Shown here: positions 11,374-23,056 of the stretch, in pieces
Position numbering within the stretch: position 1 is the first letter of the stretch
How the letters are laid out: each line of letters opens with the position of its first letter
Assembly (NCBI RefSeq): GCF_963583255.1
Contig: NC_084803.1
Span: 16,751,428-16,815,427 of the forward strand
Direction of reading: 5' to 3'
DNA length: 64,000 nt
Source: Pyrus communis
Lineage: Eukaryota; Streptophyta; Magnoliopsida; Rosales; Rosaceae
Translations under genes and position numbers: made by a program
The notes under the pieces: generated by a model
Database searches by the model: none
Told to the model about the DNA's origin: nothing
The model's input: the letters and a program-made list of their open reading frames with translations, nothing else

Positions 11374-12275
11374 GGTCTCATTTGGCAACTCGAACGGTAC
11401 TGATTATTTTAGTCGGATAAGATAAATAGTCATCGGATAGTACTGACTAAATTAGTCGGATGTTTGGTGTAATATCGGACTAATAACCGTATTATTTATC
11501 CTATGTTTGGTTGGATACTCTATCGGGTAAGAAAGACTTAAAAATATTATTATATTGATGAATGATGAATTTTGAACAATACTGGAATTACATCAAATCC
11601 AGATCTTGCTGCAGCCAAACCAGCACAAGCATTGATATTATGAATTCATCAAGCTTTATTCCAGATACGAGGAGTATATAAATCGCTCAACCCATTTCTT
11701 CAACCAAGTTCGAATTTTCAACATACCCAATTTAGGATCTTTGCAATTTTCAACATTCAGGTCAATTTTTTTTTTTTTTTTTTTTCCGGATCTGGAAGAA
11801 GAAAAATAAGAGGAGGATGGCAGAACATAGAGAGAAGAAGAAGAAAAATAGGAGGAGAAGGGTGGAACAGAGAGAAGAAGAAGGAGGACTTGGGATTCAG
11901 ATGAGAGAGAAGAATGAGAAAAAAGAAGAAGAAGGAGGACCTGGGATTCGAAGGAGAACCTAGGATTTAGATGAGAGAAGAAGGAGGAGAAGACGAAGAA
12001 GGAGAACCTGGGATTCAGATGAGAGAAGAAGATTGAGGAGAACCTGGGATTCGAAGGATAACCTGGGAGTTGGAGAGAGCAAGAGAGCCATGTTTTCAAC
12101 CCGACTAAATAATACCGTGTTCTGGAAAGGATAGTTAAGCGGGTGTCAGCCGTATAGAATAGGTTGGGCTGAAGTATTTAGACGGCTGACTATTTAATAC
12201 ATAGGGACACCAAAAACCTGATACCGTATAATTAATCATATCCGGTGTGTTATACGGTGTACCAAACGAGGCCTA
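11374..12275. mobile_element. Non-autonomous TIR transposon, about 0.9 kb (Harbinger- or hAT-like)
   Basis: The left end GGTCTCATTTGG is matched by the inverted right end GGCCTCGTTTGG. TTA lies just outside on the left and TAA on the right. Both subterminal regions are rich in ACTAATTAGTCGGATA-like and GATACCGTATAATTA-like short repeats, as in DNA transposons. There is no transposase. The interior holds the purine-rich minisatellite listed next. The target duplication is not clean, so the superfamily is uncertain. Confidence 0.6.
11780..12075. repeat. Purine-rich minisatellite (GGAGAACCTGGGATTC units)
   Basis: Units of GGAGRACCTGGGATTC followed by AGATGAGAGAAGAAG or GAAGGAGAAC repeat about six times in a nearly pure A/G stretch on the plus strand. 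It creates a long but low-complexity open frame on the minus strand, which I do not regard as a gene. Confidence 0.85.
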
Positions 12276-12360
12276 AGTATATATATCCTTGTATAAAAAA
12301 AATTAAATACACAACACATGTTGTGACATGTCGATTGATAGCATCAATGACAAGTGTTAT

Positions 12361-12635
12361 TGTAACATCTCACATTGCACAGGGAAGTGGATCCTGTAAG
12401 CCTTATATGTATAGTCCCATCTCTACCTAGCACGAGGCATTTTGAGAGTTCACTAGCTTCGCGTTTCGTAGGAACTTCGAAGTTAAGCGAGTACGCGCGA
12501 GAGCAATCTCATGATGGGTGACCCACTGGGAAGTTATCGTGTGAGTTCCCAGAAACAAAACCGTGAGGGCGTGGTCGGGTCCAAAGCGGACAATATCGTG
12601 CTATGGCGGAGTCGAGCCCGGACCAGGATGTGACA
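12361..12635 (+). mobile_element. Cassandra-type solo LTR (5S-rRNA-like promoter), plus strand
   Basis: It begins TGTAACATCTCACATTG and ends GGATGTGACA, flanked by the 5-bp direct repeat GTTAT (12356-12360 and 12636-12640). The centre reads GAACTTCGAAGTTAAGCGAG, then GAGAGCAATCTC and GATGGGTGACCCACTGGGAAG. This is very close to the corresponding part of plant 5S rRNA, including the region holding the Pol III A box, intermediate element and C box. That embedded 5S sequence identifies Cassandra. It is 275 bp long and in opposite orientation to the copy at 1087-1397. Confidence 0.93.
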
Positions 12636-12640
12636 GTTAT

Positions 12641-13726
12641 GGTCGTACTGAAACATAACTTGTTTTTAAACAAATAAATGAGATGGGCTTAAATAAGGTC
12701 ATTGATTTACATGAAAGGAGACATTCATCTTTATATGACAGTAGGGAAAAGTTATGACCAAAACAATTTATTTTCTTTATTATAATTTAAAATCCTCTTT
12801 TAATCATTTTAAAAATATACAATACATGAAGATGTTATTTGTTACTATAATCGTCGATTTTTGCAACATATAATGAATGATTAAACGTTCTTCAAAGTGA
12901 ATAAATTTTTCTAAAGATAATTTTTAAATAATGATAAATAGAATGAACAATTTTAACGTTTGTACAATAAAATATTGTCTCATAATTATATAATAAAAAG
13001 AAAAACCTTATTGGTGTGTTACCAAACGGGGCAGGAGTCGAGAGAAATGGAATTGCACTACTCCTGACACAGTCTAGCGTTTACTAACATTTGGAGAATA
13101 AAAAAATGGGTGAGGTCCACCTAATATCCGAAACTGGATTCCAGAATTACTCGAAATTAGATTACCGTGATACCGTCCTCTCCAGCAGATTACCGTGATA
13201 CCGTCCTCTCCAGCAGCTCTCTGCTCCTCTTGTGGCCATCATCTTTCACAATTGACGCCCTTCACCGAATCTAACTTCAACAACAATGCATAGTCACATG
13301 CATATATCACTCTTTCTATGGACGTTGGAATTCGATTCGATTCCTCGGCAAATATTCCACCATTTGATTAAATAGACCCAAAAAATACCAAACATAATGC
13401 ATTTAGCATATATTCCTTTAATTTCATGCTGTTTCCACAAGCAAGAAGCACATGGTTCATATTTTCAATAATATTCCCGCGCTTACGATCAAAATAAAAT
13501 TCCATGCACAGTCGGATCCATCTCAACCCAATCCAATCTGACGGCTCAGATAAAAATAAAACACAAAAAGAGATTAATTGTAGTAAATTATTTTTATAAT
13601 TTCCCACAAATTTCTCAACCAGAAAATACTGTACATAACAGTAGGTACCCTTGGCTTACATCCACTCAAATTTAATTTCTTCATTTGCTTTTAACTTTTT
13701 TTAGGATTTTTTTTTATTTTTTATTA
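12641..13726. other. Intergenic DNA with a 28-bp tandem duplication
   Basis: No gene recognised. A 28-bp unit starting AGATTACCGTGATACCG is exactly doubled at 13159-13214. The stretch from 13015 (ACCAAACGGGGC) onward resembles one end of a TIR element, but I could not find the partner end. The last part should contain the 3' UTR of the minus-strand DUF4408 gene. Confidence 0.45.
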
Positions 13727-14482
13727 TTAGCTCTGGTTCTGAAGAACAATGGCCACAGATTCCTGGCGACGAAAATTCAGCTGCTTCTCGATGAAAGCTT
13801 CAATGGATCGCTGAAACTCCTCGTTGCTCAAATCGTCCTCCTCCTCCGTATCTTCCCCCGCACGTTCCTCGCCGGGCCTCGCGATTTTCCGGCCAATATC
13901 CGTCTCCGATCTGCGCAGCTTCTCCGGTTTTCGCTCCCTCCCGAACTTCTCCGATTTCGTCCTCCGAATCTTCTTCGTAATCTCCGAGTCTGAGTCCGAG
14001 TTCGACTCGGTTTCCTGTTTAGGATCCGCCGAGTTCACCTCCGAAACGGTTTGCTTGTCCTGGTACACAACCTCCTCTGCCCCGCGCGAGCCGACGACGT
14101 CGTCTTCTAAACGAGACTTGGTACTACTGTCCGTTCCGACGGCGCTGCTTTCGACTAACTCCCCGTAGAGTTCGGCCTCCACGGCGTTGTTATTACTATC
14201 GGCCGAGCTGAAGTGGCGGGACTTGAGGACTAAAGAGGCGATGATGGCGTGGCAGAGGAGGAAGACGAAGAGGGGGCTCGAAACGACGCCGGAGAGGAGG
14301 AGGAAGTAGTTGAGGGAGAGGGTGAGGGCGAAGGGGAGGCGAGCGAATGTCCAGGAGAGGAAGAGGACGCCGGCGCCAATTTCCGCGGAGCGAAGGAGCT
14401 TTGCGGCAGTGCGGAGGCGGTTGTACCTCCGCATGGCGCTGGCTTTCTCTGCCTTCACGATGTCGAAATCCCACGACTCCAT
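13727..14482 (-). CDS. DUF4408 domain membrane protein, 251 residues
   Basis: Single-exon gene of 251 codons. The N-terminus has a basic segment with MRRYNRLR, then two hydrophobic segments at roughly residues 34-57 and 60-88 forming a hairpin, the layout of plant DUF4408 proteins. The middle (about 90-210) is acidic and low in complexity, with a basic RRTKSEKFGRERKPEK patch. The C-terminus ends with LSNEEFQRSIEAFIEKQLNF, the short conserved tail seen in DUF4408/DUF761-type proteins. The function of the family is unknown; some members respond to elicitors. GC content is clearly higher than the surrounding intergenic DNA, and an open frame in the opposite strand is its shadow. The start is the first ATG after a plausible leader; a TATA box lies upstream. 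Confidence 0.9.
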   Translation of the reverse strand: MESWDFDIVKAEKASAMRRYNRLRTAAKLLRSAEIGAGVLFLSWTFARLPFALTLSLNYFLLLSGVVSSPLFVFLLCHAIIASLVLKSRHFSSADSNNNAVEAELYGELVESSAVGTDSSTKSRLEDDVVGSRGAEEVVYQDKQTVSEVNSADPKQETESNSDSDSEITKKIRRTKSEKFGRERKPEKLRRSETDIGRKIARPGEERAGEDTEEEDDLSNEEFQRSIEAFIEKQLNFRRQESVAIVLQNQS

Positions 14483-14740
14483 TTTCGGGGAGACACAAAC
14501 AGGGGAAACTTGGTTGGAGTTGGAAATTGATTACAGAACGTGTGACTAATTGTGAGATGGTTTAATGTGGCATTGGAGGTGATTTTCCGCGGAAGTCTTG
14601 ATTTCTCGGGAAAATGTTTGGAGTTGGAAGTGAAATTGTATGGACTGGACGTTACGTGAGAGGAACAGAGGGAGAGATGGTTTGTGAGTTCGTGGGGTTT
14701 GGAAGCTATGAATGAAGTGAGAAGCCGACCATGCTTTTGC

Positions 14741-14748
14741 GTTTTATA
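14741..14748 (-). promoter_or_regulatory. TATA box of the DUF4408 gene
   Basis: On the minus strand the sequence reads CTCTATAAAACGC, a good plant TATA box, about 260 bp upstream of the start codon. Transcription would begin about 30 bp downstream, near 14710, giving a leader of about 230 bases. Inferred from sequence only. Confidence 0.6.
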
Positions 14749-14769
14749 GAGACTTGCACTCTGCAAGAA

Positions 14770-15805
14770 ATCCTTTTGCTTTAGGTAATGGTTTATTTTC
14801 TTTTTATTTATCTAATTTTTCATTACAATAAAGATCACTAGTGAAAGGAAGCTTAGTTTAAACATACAAAAACATGAAATACAAAAGAAAAAAGTCCTCC
14901 AACCGTACTTTATGATCTCCTTTTTCGGCTTCACAATACAAATAATAGGAGGAGAGAGGAATAGGCTATAGTGACTAGCAACTTAATATTGATTCATAAT
15001 ATATTTTCCAAGCACACTTTGAGTTTTAAATTTTGTGAAGAGAGAGAAGAAATATAAATTGAAGGAATTTTAACAATTTAATACAAGAAGCATGATGAAA
15101 GAATATAGGGCTCCTTTGTAGACAAGTAATTTTTTAATGTACTTGGAATATCGTTACAACGAAACGTGATATGTTATTACTATTTTATTCAAATTATAAC
15201 ACTTGTATTTATATTTTTATTTATTTATTAATATACTATTTAAGCAAGAAATATATCAATCATGTCATCCACTTATATTATAACACATGAAATTAGAATA
15301 ACTGTTTGCAGTACACAAAACTGTTTTCTTATAAATATATTAAGATGTGAATAGTCCATTTTAATATGTGTTAGAATGCAAGGATCCAATTTAAACTAGT
15401 TAGCAATGCCTGAATTAGCTCAAAATCTTTAAGCATTAATACAAGACTTTCATCTCTAATGGGCGATAATACTCCCAAGTTAGCAATGTGTGAATAGATG
15501 GCTTTGATATTGTGTTATGTTTACCTTTTCAATATTCTTGTTAAGTTCACCCTTTCAATTTTCTTTTTAACCATGTTTGGTTAACGTGTTTGAAATTTGT
15601 GATAGGTAGGAATAGGATGACAAGATGTGAAGTTTTTCACGTGAGGTGCTCTGCAGTTGCCTGTTGAAATAAGAAAGGATCAGTGATCAGTAGAGTACAG
15701 TGGTACCGCTTCTGCGCGCATCATGTGTTCTGGTTGTTTTGGTTTCATGTCGAAACGAACACTTTCCTCATGTGGTGTGTACCAATTCAACACACACAAC
15801 CACCA
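14770..15805. other. AT-rich intergenic DNA, no gene seen
   Basis: No coding, RNA or transposon feature recognised. Composition is AT-rich up to about 15650. Confidence 0.4.
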
Positions 15806-15845
15806 CCCCCCCCCCCCCCCCCCCCGGGCGCCCGCGCGCGCCGCG
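15806..15845. repeat. C20 homopolymer followed by GC-only palindromic tract
   Basis: Twenty consecutive C residues (15806-15825) are followed by GGGCGCCCGCGCGCGCCGCG (15826-15845). This is a 40-bp pure G/C island in AT-rich DNA. Such a run is prone to sequencing and assembly error. Confidence 0.95.
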
Positions 15846-16469
15846 TACAACAATGCTCTCCTTCCCTTCCTTCCCTGTGCCTTCCATGATTTGCTTGGTC
15901 TATGTCGTTTTTTTCACTCTTTTTTTATTTTACTTCCTTCAAGTCTGCTATCTCCAAATTTGTGTCTCCTTTGTAATTTTTTGACATGCATCACTTGACT
16001 TAAATTTTTGTTGACAATATTAACTTTTTATAAGATCGATTAAAATAAAATCAAAATTAAAAATTGAAGAGAATAACAGCAACATCAACCTAAGCCCATA
16101 TGTTGGCTGCAACTCCTTTCCTCACCACCAACAAAGCTTATTTTCTTCTTTCTTTATTCCCGTTGAGAATGAGTCTCACAAGGATCAGAGGAGAGAACTT
16201 ACATGAGCTTATAAGAGGTTGGACTATTCCCCTTATTGCCAATTGGTTTTAGGTGGAACCTCAATTTTCTTCAATTTCCCCTCACTAGTGAAGCCGCATT
16301 TATCCATCTGATGTTCGAACTGTTTCTTCACCTCGTTTCAAATCTCGATCTATTGATCAGGTTTCTTCCTCATCCCAAATTCCAAAATTCACCAAAAATT
16401 GTTTTATGGTGGGCTGGATCGATCACGATTTAGTGCGCGTGTTCAAAGAGAGACAAAGAGGAAGAAGAG

Positions 16470-16470
<1 letters not shown>
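15846..16470. other. Intergenic DNA, no gene seen
   Basis: Short overlapping open frames without recognisable domains. Nothing supported. Confidence 0.4.

Positions 16471-16529
<59 letters not shown>
16471..16529. repeat. (GA)n microsatellite
   Basis: About 29 uninterrupted GA dinucleotides. Confidence 0.97.
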
Positions 16530-16532
<3 letters not shown>

Positions 16533-17499
16533 AGATTTTCCGACCATAATGAGCTGTGTGTCGCCAACGGAATGGTGTGGTTGGGGTGGGTGGTTGTCGG
16601 CATAGTTCTGTTGGTGGTAGAGTTCGGATGGCAGTTAGATGCTTGTTTTCCCTTAACAATTAGTTTTTTTGTTTTATTTTAGAAAACATTACTCTAACCC
16701 TTAGAGTAAAATTCAAATTTTATGTTCTAAACTTACCCCAACTTGCTTTAACCTTTAAGACAAATATGAGTTTTAACCCAAAACTCATTTCTGAGACAAA
16801 TATAGGTCAAGATTTCTTTTGGGTTAGTGGGATTACCCACCATATAGTGTACTTTTTTTAGTTTTATATTTAAAAATTCATTGAATACAAACTAAGATCT
16901 AATATGATCAAATCCAATGATTAAAAAAAAAAAAATCTAATGATTCAAATTTAAATCCAACAGCTAAAAGAAATTAAAAAAAAATAATACGTTTATTTGT
17001 TTCATATTCTTTCGTAGGGTTCCACGAGTTTCATAGTGTCGGTTTAGTAATTTTTCAGTATTTATCGGAATCTAAATATTTTTAGGTTAAAATGTTCATA
17101 AAATTAAATTATGATAGGCTGCATAATTTTTGTTGTAAAAATAGTTACTTTAAGAAAAAAATTATCCTAAATTCATTCTTTTATAATCTTAGGCTAAAAA
17201 TTTAAACCAGAGGGTTGGAAGAGAAAAACTATTTTTGTGTTAAAACCTAAATGTTTTAGGTTAAAAATTTCAGGTTTTATCCCAAGAGTTAGAGATTGTC
17301 TTAAATAGAGTTAAATTTAGGGACATATGTCAATAAACTAGAAGGGATACAAAATGGAGACAAATTTGGGGATAGCATATCCGCTGTCTCCAGTTTCCTA
17401 TTTCCAAATTTTAAGAATACTTAAGAATTGGTCAATAATAGAATATAAGATTAGGGTTATGTGTTGATCAATGTGATTCTCCAGATATCCGTGTAACAG
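16530..17499. other. AT-rich intergenic DNA, no gene seen
   Basis: The segment from about 16690 to 17300 has repeated short motifs such as AGGTTAAAA(T) and CAAATTT but no clear element ends. It may include the decayed 5' part of the LINE remnant that follows. Confidence 0.35.
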
Positions 17500-18140
17500 G
17501 GACTCTACTTTGGAGGCAAGAATTTTGCAACTACAAGGCTGCAGGATCGGGCCCTATACCCCAAGCAATGAGTCAACCAAAGTGGACTGCACCTCCAACG
17601 GGGAGGCTCAAGATGAACATTGATGGCTCTTGGAATATAGAAAAGAAGTTGGCTGGTTTTGGCATCATTATTCGTGGGGACACTGGTTGTTTTGTAGCAG
17701 CAAGAAGTGGGTGTTGTGTGGATGTTTTCTCTCCACTTCAAACGGAAGCAATGGCAGTTAGAGAAGGCTTGAGATGGGCGGGGAATAGGGGGTTTTCAAA
17801 ACATAACTTGTGATAGTGATTCGCTTTAGATTGTGGAAGCGTCTAAGGTGTCGTCTATTAAGTTATCCTCAGTTGGACAAATTATGGAAGATATTAAAGC
17901 GTTACTGCCATCAATCACTGAGGCTATTTTTATCCATACCCACTGCCAAGCCAACTCTATTGCCCATAGGCTAGCACGTTTTGGCCTCTCTATGAGCCAG
18001 GAGTGTGAATGGGATGTTTCCCCTACTTTATTCATTTCTGATTTACTCTTGGAAGAATGTGTGTTGCCTTGATTTGGCTTATTGTATCCCAAACTATGTC
18101 ATGACGTTCCTCAATCAATAATCTATTATCGTTTAATTTC

Positions 18141-18169
<29 letters not shown>
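17500..18169 (+). pseudogene. LINE-type RNase H remnant with poly(A) tail
   Basis: The first frame (17568-17813) carries the start of a plant RNase H-like domain: a W-x-PP-x-G-x-K-x-N-x-DGS motif with the first catalytic Asp, then QTEAMAVREGL with the catalytic Glu. After a frameshift near 17800 the third acidic block CDSDSL appears, followed by an in-frame stop. The last frame (17833-18072) ends with HCQANSIAHRLARFGL, typical of the domain end. The frame closes at 18072, and 18141-18169 is 29 A residues. The RNase H domain is the last coding unit of many plant L1-type LINEs, so this is most simply the 3' end of a 5'-truncated LINE. A retroposed copy of a cellular RNase H-like gene is the alternative. 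It is inactive. Confidence 0.8.
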
Positions 18170-18173
<4 letters not shown>

Positions 18174-18354
18174 TCCCCTTATGTTGAAACCCTAGCTAGA
18201 TCTCGATGACACATTAGGGTTATCGATTTGTATTACTATAATTTAAGAGAAGTCTGTTTCGTCAACTATTTTTTGTGCAAAATCGTGCCTTTGTTTGCTT
18301 TGCATTAATAAAAAGAAGTTAATGTCAAAATATTTGAACAGTAATCAATGGTTA
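18170..18354. other. Short intergenic spacer
   Basis: Lies between the LINE poly(A) tail and the SINE; nothing recognised. Confidence 0.3.
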
Positions 18355-18490
18355 TTTTTTTAACAAACGAATTATCTACACTAAGAGGGTGGAGGAGTGG
18401 ACTGAGCATCATATGGTCTAACAATAATGTGGTTCAAATTCGTCTTTGGTGAGAATCGAACCTAATACTTCTCACTTACAAGTGAAGAGT
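18355..18490 (-). mobile_element. tRNA-derived SINE, minus strand
   Basis: Read on the minus strand, it contains TTAGGTTCGATTCTC, a good Pol III B box, preceded by CTTCACTTGTAAGTGAGAAG. It ends in AACCATATGATGCTCAG..., TTCGTTTGTTAAAAAAA, a short A-rich tail. This is the pattern of tRNA-derived SINEs. The tail part matches the blocks duplicated at 9080-9578. The A-box end appears truncated or decayed near 18490, and no clear target duplication is visible. Confidence 0.7.
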
Positions 18491-18568
18491 TCATTAAAAA
18501 AAAAAACATAAACAAATGAATTCTCTCATGTTTATCTCCTTTTGCTTTCTTTTCTTTTATTATACATG

Positions 18569-18735
18569 AGAAATGCTAAGAAGACTCTTTCAAAAGTGGG
18601 ACTCTATGGATTCTCTGCCATCTCAGATTTTTTGTACAATGTTTTATAATGTTAGCACAATAATCAACATTAAACTATTAGGTGGTAGAGAATTCATGTA
18701 ATTTTTTATTTTAAAAGAGTCTCCATAACATTTCT
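18569..18735. mobile_element. MITE, about 167 bp
   Basis: Terminal inverted repeats: the left AGAAATGCTAAGAAGACTCTTT pairs with the inverted right AGAAATGTTATGGAGACTCTTT. Inner parts (ATGGATTCTCTGCC and ATGAATTCTCTACC) also pair. No coding capacity. Confidence 0.75.
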
Positions 18736-19698
18736 GCCTTAAAAAATAATTGTCCCTCAACAGCACATGCATAGTATATGTAAAAATAAAATTATTATGA
18801 TTTATGATTTGGAAATTGAGACTGACTATACTGAGTACTGCCTAAATGTCAATGTAGATTATGGGAGATAACAAAAATAAATGTGTTTTGAACAAAGAAT
18901 GCATTCAAATTTGAAAACTAGTATATATCTTCAAAGAGAATGAGCTCTGATGCAAATTACTTAATCGGTATATTACTTCCTTTCATTTCCCTATAAGATC
19001 CTTTATAATTCCATAGAATCGATATGGATAACCAAGGTAGGCTATATGTACTTAAGTCAAACATGAAAATCAATAAGAAAATTAGTTGAAATGATTATTT
19101 TCAAATCTCAATTGCTGAAATAATTATATATCTTCATCGTGAATATTGGATCACCATATCTTTAATATTAATTATTATGTTATTAGTATTTAATTGATAT
19201 AGTCGGTATTTGAACAATTGAGATTTGATTTCATCATTTTACTCAATTTTTTAAATTAAAGTGCATTCTTAATAAATGATATGCCTACTAATTGGGTTGA
19301 TGATCGTCAATCCACGGTTGCATACAATCACTTCAAAGAGGACTATATACCAAAACCCGAATATATAATATATGTAGGGATAGGAGACAAACCCTTTATA
19401 TGCACAAACCACGGTACATTTACATCAGTGAATCACGTACGTACACAGTGCATGGCACAATGAGTGCATGAAAATGTTATAACTTGAAACTTGACAGATT
19501 TTTTATTGTAGAATATAGGATGGTACATTACTTATTATTATATAAGTAGTGAAATATTTGTATTAAAAAATTAACAATTTAAAAAATAAAATTTTCATTC
19601 ATTTATATAATGACACGTGATGTAACATCAAGTTACAAGCACAATGTAAAATTTCTCTTGAAATTTATAGTACGGCCAATTAATTTTTAACTTGCGTT
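18736..19698. other. AT-rich intergenic DNA, no gene seen
   Basis: Only a 60-codon open frame at 19281-19463 without recognisable features. The stretch ends at the LTR boundary of the Copia fragment. Confidence 0.4.
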
Positions 19699-19924
19699 TG
19701 TCAGAAATACATGTATAAGGATCGTTAACAATCAAACCCTAACCCTAGTTTAGAAATCTTAACATTGAATGATGATAACTGCTGCATTTATTACGTCATT
19801 ATGCATGCAGCGATTATAACAAGTAATAAGGATTTACTTACTTGTAGAAGAAGACATTGACACCAAGTTTGATCACTTTTCTTGTGACTACCCGTCCCTA
19901 TTTTCTATATAATTTTCTCCCTGA

Positions 19925-20080
19925 GTGTGTAAAATGACGATTATACCCTGGTTGCCTAAGTGACATGGATATACATATGCAGTTTTACGTTATTTTTATC
20001 ACTAACCTTATTCACCAATTATTTTAGTTCCTATTTTTCCTAGCCCATTCAGATTATATCTCTCTTCTCTCTGCAATCAG

Positions 20081-20117
<37 letters not shown>

Positions 20118-21951
20118 TTCTTCTTCCTTCTCGCACCAAGACACCACCGCAACACAACCATCACCAAATCATTACAGATCGAACCTGCAAATACCACCAT
20201 CGTACTCATCTCGACCTCACAAACCCAGTCATACCATTTGATCGACGAACGGACGAGTTTTAACTCGCTAACTCAAAAGCTCCAACTCGATCGAGTTGGT
20301 ATCGTCGTGATCCCAACGAGATTTCAAGGTTTTAGGACGTGAAGAAGCCTCTACGTAACTCCCTAAGGACCCTAGAGTAAGTTTGGAGTGAAGTTGACGT
20401 CGGAACAAGTGAGTTCGAGGAGTTTTAGTTTTGGCCAAAACTTTCGAGGGATTTTCAGGCTGTTTTTCATTTGATTTTGGACTTTTAAGAGAATTCAGCA
20501 AAATTTCCCAAAAATCGACGAACCAAAAACCGTCTATTCTGACGGAATATTCCTAACGTCCATTAGGGTTTCCGTTGCGCATGCTGTGCACGTGGCCGCG
20601 CGTATGACCGTGGGTTGGATGGTGCGTAAGGGCGCGTCCGGCCTCCGGCCAGCAAGTGGTTTTTACATGTGGGTCCGTGACTTCGAGTAGACCATTTTTG
20701 TATATTCAAACCTTCCGTTTGAGCAAACTATGAGAAGTTATTCCTAGATTCTTGTGTATGTGCTATTTAATTAACTAAAAATAGTTGTTTCGCATATAGG
20801 GGAGACCTACCCTGAGGACAAAAGCAGTCAAGCGAGGCTAGGGGGTGACGATCCTTCGACATATCAGTGAATGGATATATATACGGTTTCTAGAAATGTT
20901 TTAAATTGATTATGCATAGCATGCCATGATTTAAATGTGTTATATTTAAATATTGCATTATGATGAGAATTGTGACTATGTTAAATGATCCTACAGAGGC
21001 GCATGTAAGTTCAGGTGAGTTATTATGTGGTTGAAATGGTTGCATTATATGAGCATGCATATATTCATTTAGTGCTCATCATTGCTACACCCCGGTGATT
21101 GTGTTCCCGCCTTGGGCCAGGGCACAGCCTTCACGTGTATGTTCACCTCCCGCATCACACACTCGACATGGATCCAAATAGGTGCTAGCCTGTCGTAAAG
21201 GCTGCAATAGGCAATTCTGACTCGTAGGTGACCCGCGATTTATCACTAGCCATCACATGATCGTAGCACTAGAGCATACATATTTACACCCAGTCTGTCG
21301 TACAAGTCACTAGGTGACTTCGACTCGTGTGTTAGCATAAACTGATGAGCAATAGGTCCAGTCGTATAGGTCACATTAGGTGACTCCGACTGGCGTGCTA
21401 ATTTAGATTGATTTTACACCTGGCTTACATTTACTACTGCTGAGATATTGTGGCATGGTGTGCTTCTATTTGCACAGCTCTTGTACATTCATTTTCATAT
21501 TATGTAGTATTATTTTTTGGAAACTATACGGGTTTTACAGTGAGGGTTATTACTTTCATAAAAAAAAAAAAAGTGTTTTCTAAAGCTTTGTTTTTGCCCA
21601 CTCACCCTTTTGTTTTTTGCCCATCCAAGTCTTAGATAGCTATCCTCTGTCCTCTTTTATGGCACATAAGGGTTAATCGGCGGTTCTGACACTCCATCAA
21701 ATAATGTAGGGATATTTCCTCTCTTGTTGTGTATTTAGTACTTAATTAGTTCGTTTGCACCTTTATGTTACCTATGCTCTGGACAGTTGTACATCAGGTT
21801 TGATCACTTCCGCATGTTTACTTATTTCTAGTTTAAATAAGTTTTAATTTGGTTTTAATTTGTTCATATTTTTAATTACTTCTTTTGCACTCTTGGCTAT
21901 GTCACTCTTGCGTGATGGCCAACACACCTCAACTCCGGTCGGGGTGTGTTA
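19925..21951 (-). mobile_element. About 2-kb LTR-like/LARD-like repeat nested in the Copia 3' LTR
   Basis: This separates two parts of the Copia LTR, so it is an insertion. On the minus strand it starts near AACACACCCCGACCGGAG and contains tandem sub-repeats in the 21190-21400 region (two clear copies of GTCGTA...GTCAC..TAGGTGACT(C/T)CGACT). It also includes a (CT)n run (20091-20115) and a GC-rich stretch near 20580-20660. There is no coding capacity. The beginning resembles ends of LTR repeats I associate with apple, but left end and target duplication are not resolved, so the type is an inference. Confidence 0.55.
20091..20115. repeat. (CT)n microsatellite
   Basis: About twelve uninterrupted CT units within the nested repeat. 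Confidence 0.95.
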
Positions 21952-23056
21952 TGTCTTCTCTTCTCTTGGTTACTAAAACTGATTTGAGAACACTCAATGA
22001 GACTGTTTCTTCATGATGGATCACACACACCCGAGAAAAAAGAGCAAAGTGTTATTTATATTGCAACTCATCCTCTCATCAAGGATGCAGTTACAAGCAG
22101 TTTCCTTCGGTTAACTATCACCAAATTCAAATAATTGTAACTTGAAGTTTCCCTCCCTTGTGGCTCCAATCCCGTATGAGTCACACATATAAGTCCTAAA
22201 TGAAATACAACCATTTTGTTCTATATAATTGCACTAAACATGAACTGATGAAGCTCACTACATTTTAGGGTTTCTTACATCTCCCATGTGAGCAAAATAT
22301 GTTCATCATTCTGAATTGCAAATATACATACAAATGTGATCACTGATTGCATTTTCTCAATGACCTTAACAACTATATACTGAAAATTTATCAGTTGAGT
22401 TTTAAAGCTATTCGACATTGAATACAATGTCAGAACTTTAAAACCACAAACTGATTAAACTCCAATATATCTATGTTGTATTCAAAAGAACAAAATTCTT
22501 GGGACATAATTGCATGCAAGTTAAAGACTCCCACATTTCTTTGGTCACAAGGTACTGCAGATACCTTTAACACTTAAATAATTGTTAAGCATTTTGAAGA
22601 CATTAACCTTCAGCATTACAACATATGTATTAACTTTATTACATTACTGATGGCTTAAACCACATTTAAAGAACATCAAATGTTGACTACAAACCCATTT
22701 TCTGTATATGTTTGTTGAAGGCTGTAACATTCAAGGCCTTTGTCATTGGATTTGCAACCATCATGTGTGCTGATATGTTGAATATCAATCACACCCTCTC
22801 TAGCCTTATCTTGAACTTTCAAATACTTGATATCCATAAGTCTTCATGCCTCTGATCTCTTGTTGTTTTTAGCAAAAATATTGCAACTGTATTATCACAG
22901 TAGAGCTTGAGTGGTCTTTCAATGCTTCTCATAATCTTGATCATAGATTAAGTTCTTCATCCAGTTACACTGTTTCATTGCCTCAAAACAACCAATATAT
23001 TCAGACTCCATAGTGGACACTACTCTTGTAGTTTGTTTCTTATTCCTACATGAGAT

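Noticed and set aside
11656..12099. 147-codon open frame on the minus strand rich in Ser, Phe and Leu
   Set aside because: It is the translation of a purine-rich minisatellite inside a TIR element; low complexity and no domain.
12361..12635. A true 5S rRNA gene
   Set aside because: Only the central part resembles 5S rRNA; the LTR ends and 5-bp target duplications identify it as Cassandra. No tandem 5S unit is present.
13824..14565. Several open frames opposite and within the DUF4408 gene
   Set aside because: They are shadows of the GC-rich coding frame at 13727-14482, which alone has a family match, membrane segments and a TATA box.
19736..19755. Telomere-like AAACCCTAACCCTAG segment
   Set aside because: Only about two plant telomere units, and it lies inside the Copia LTR end that is shared in part with 25521-25664. 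Not an interstitial telomere array.
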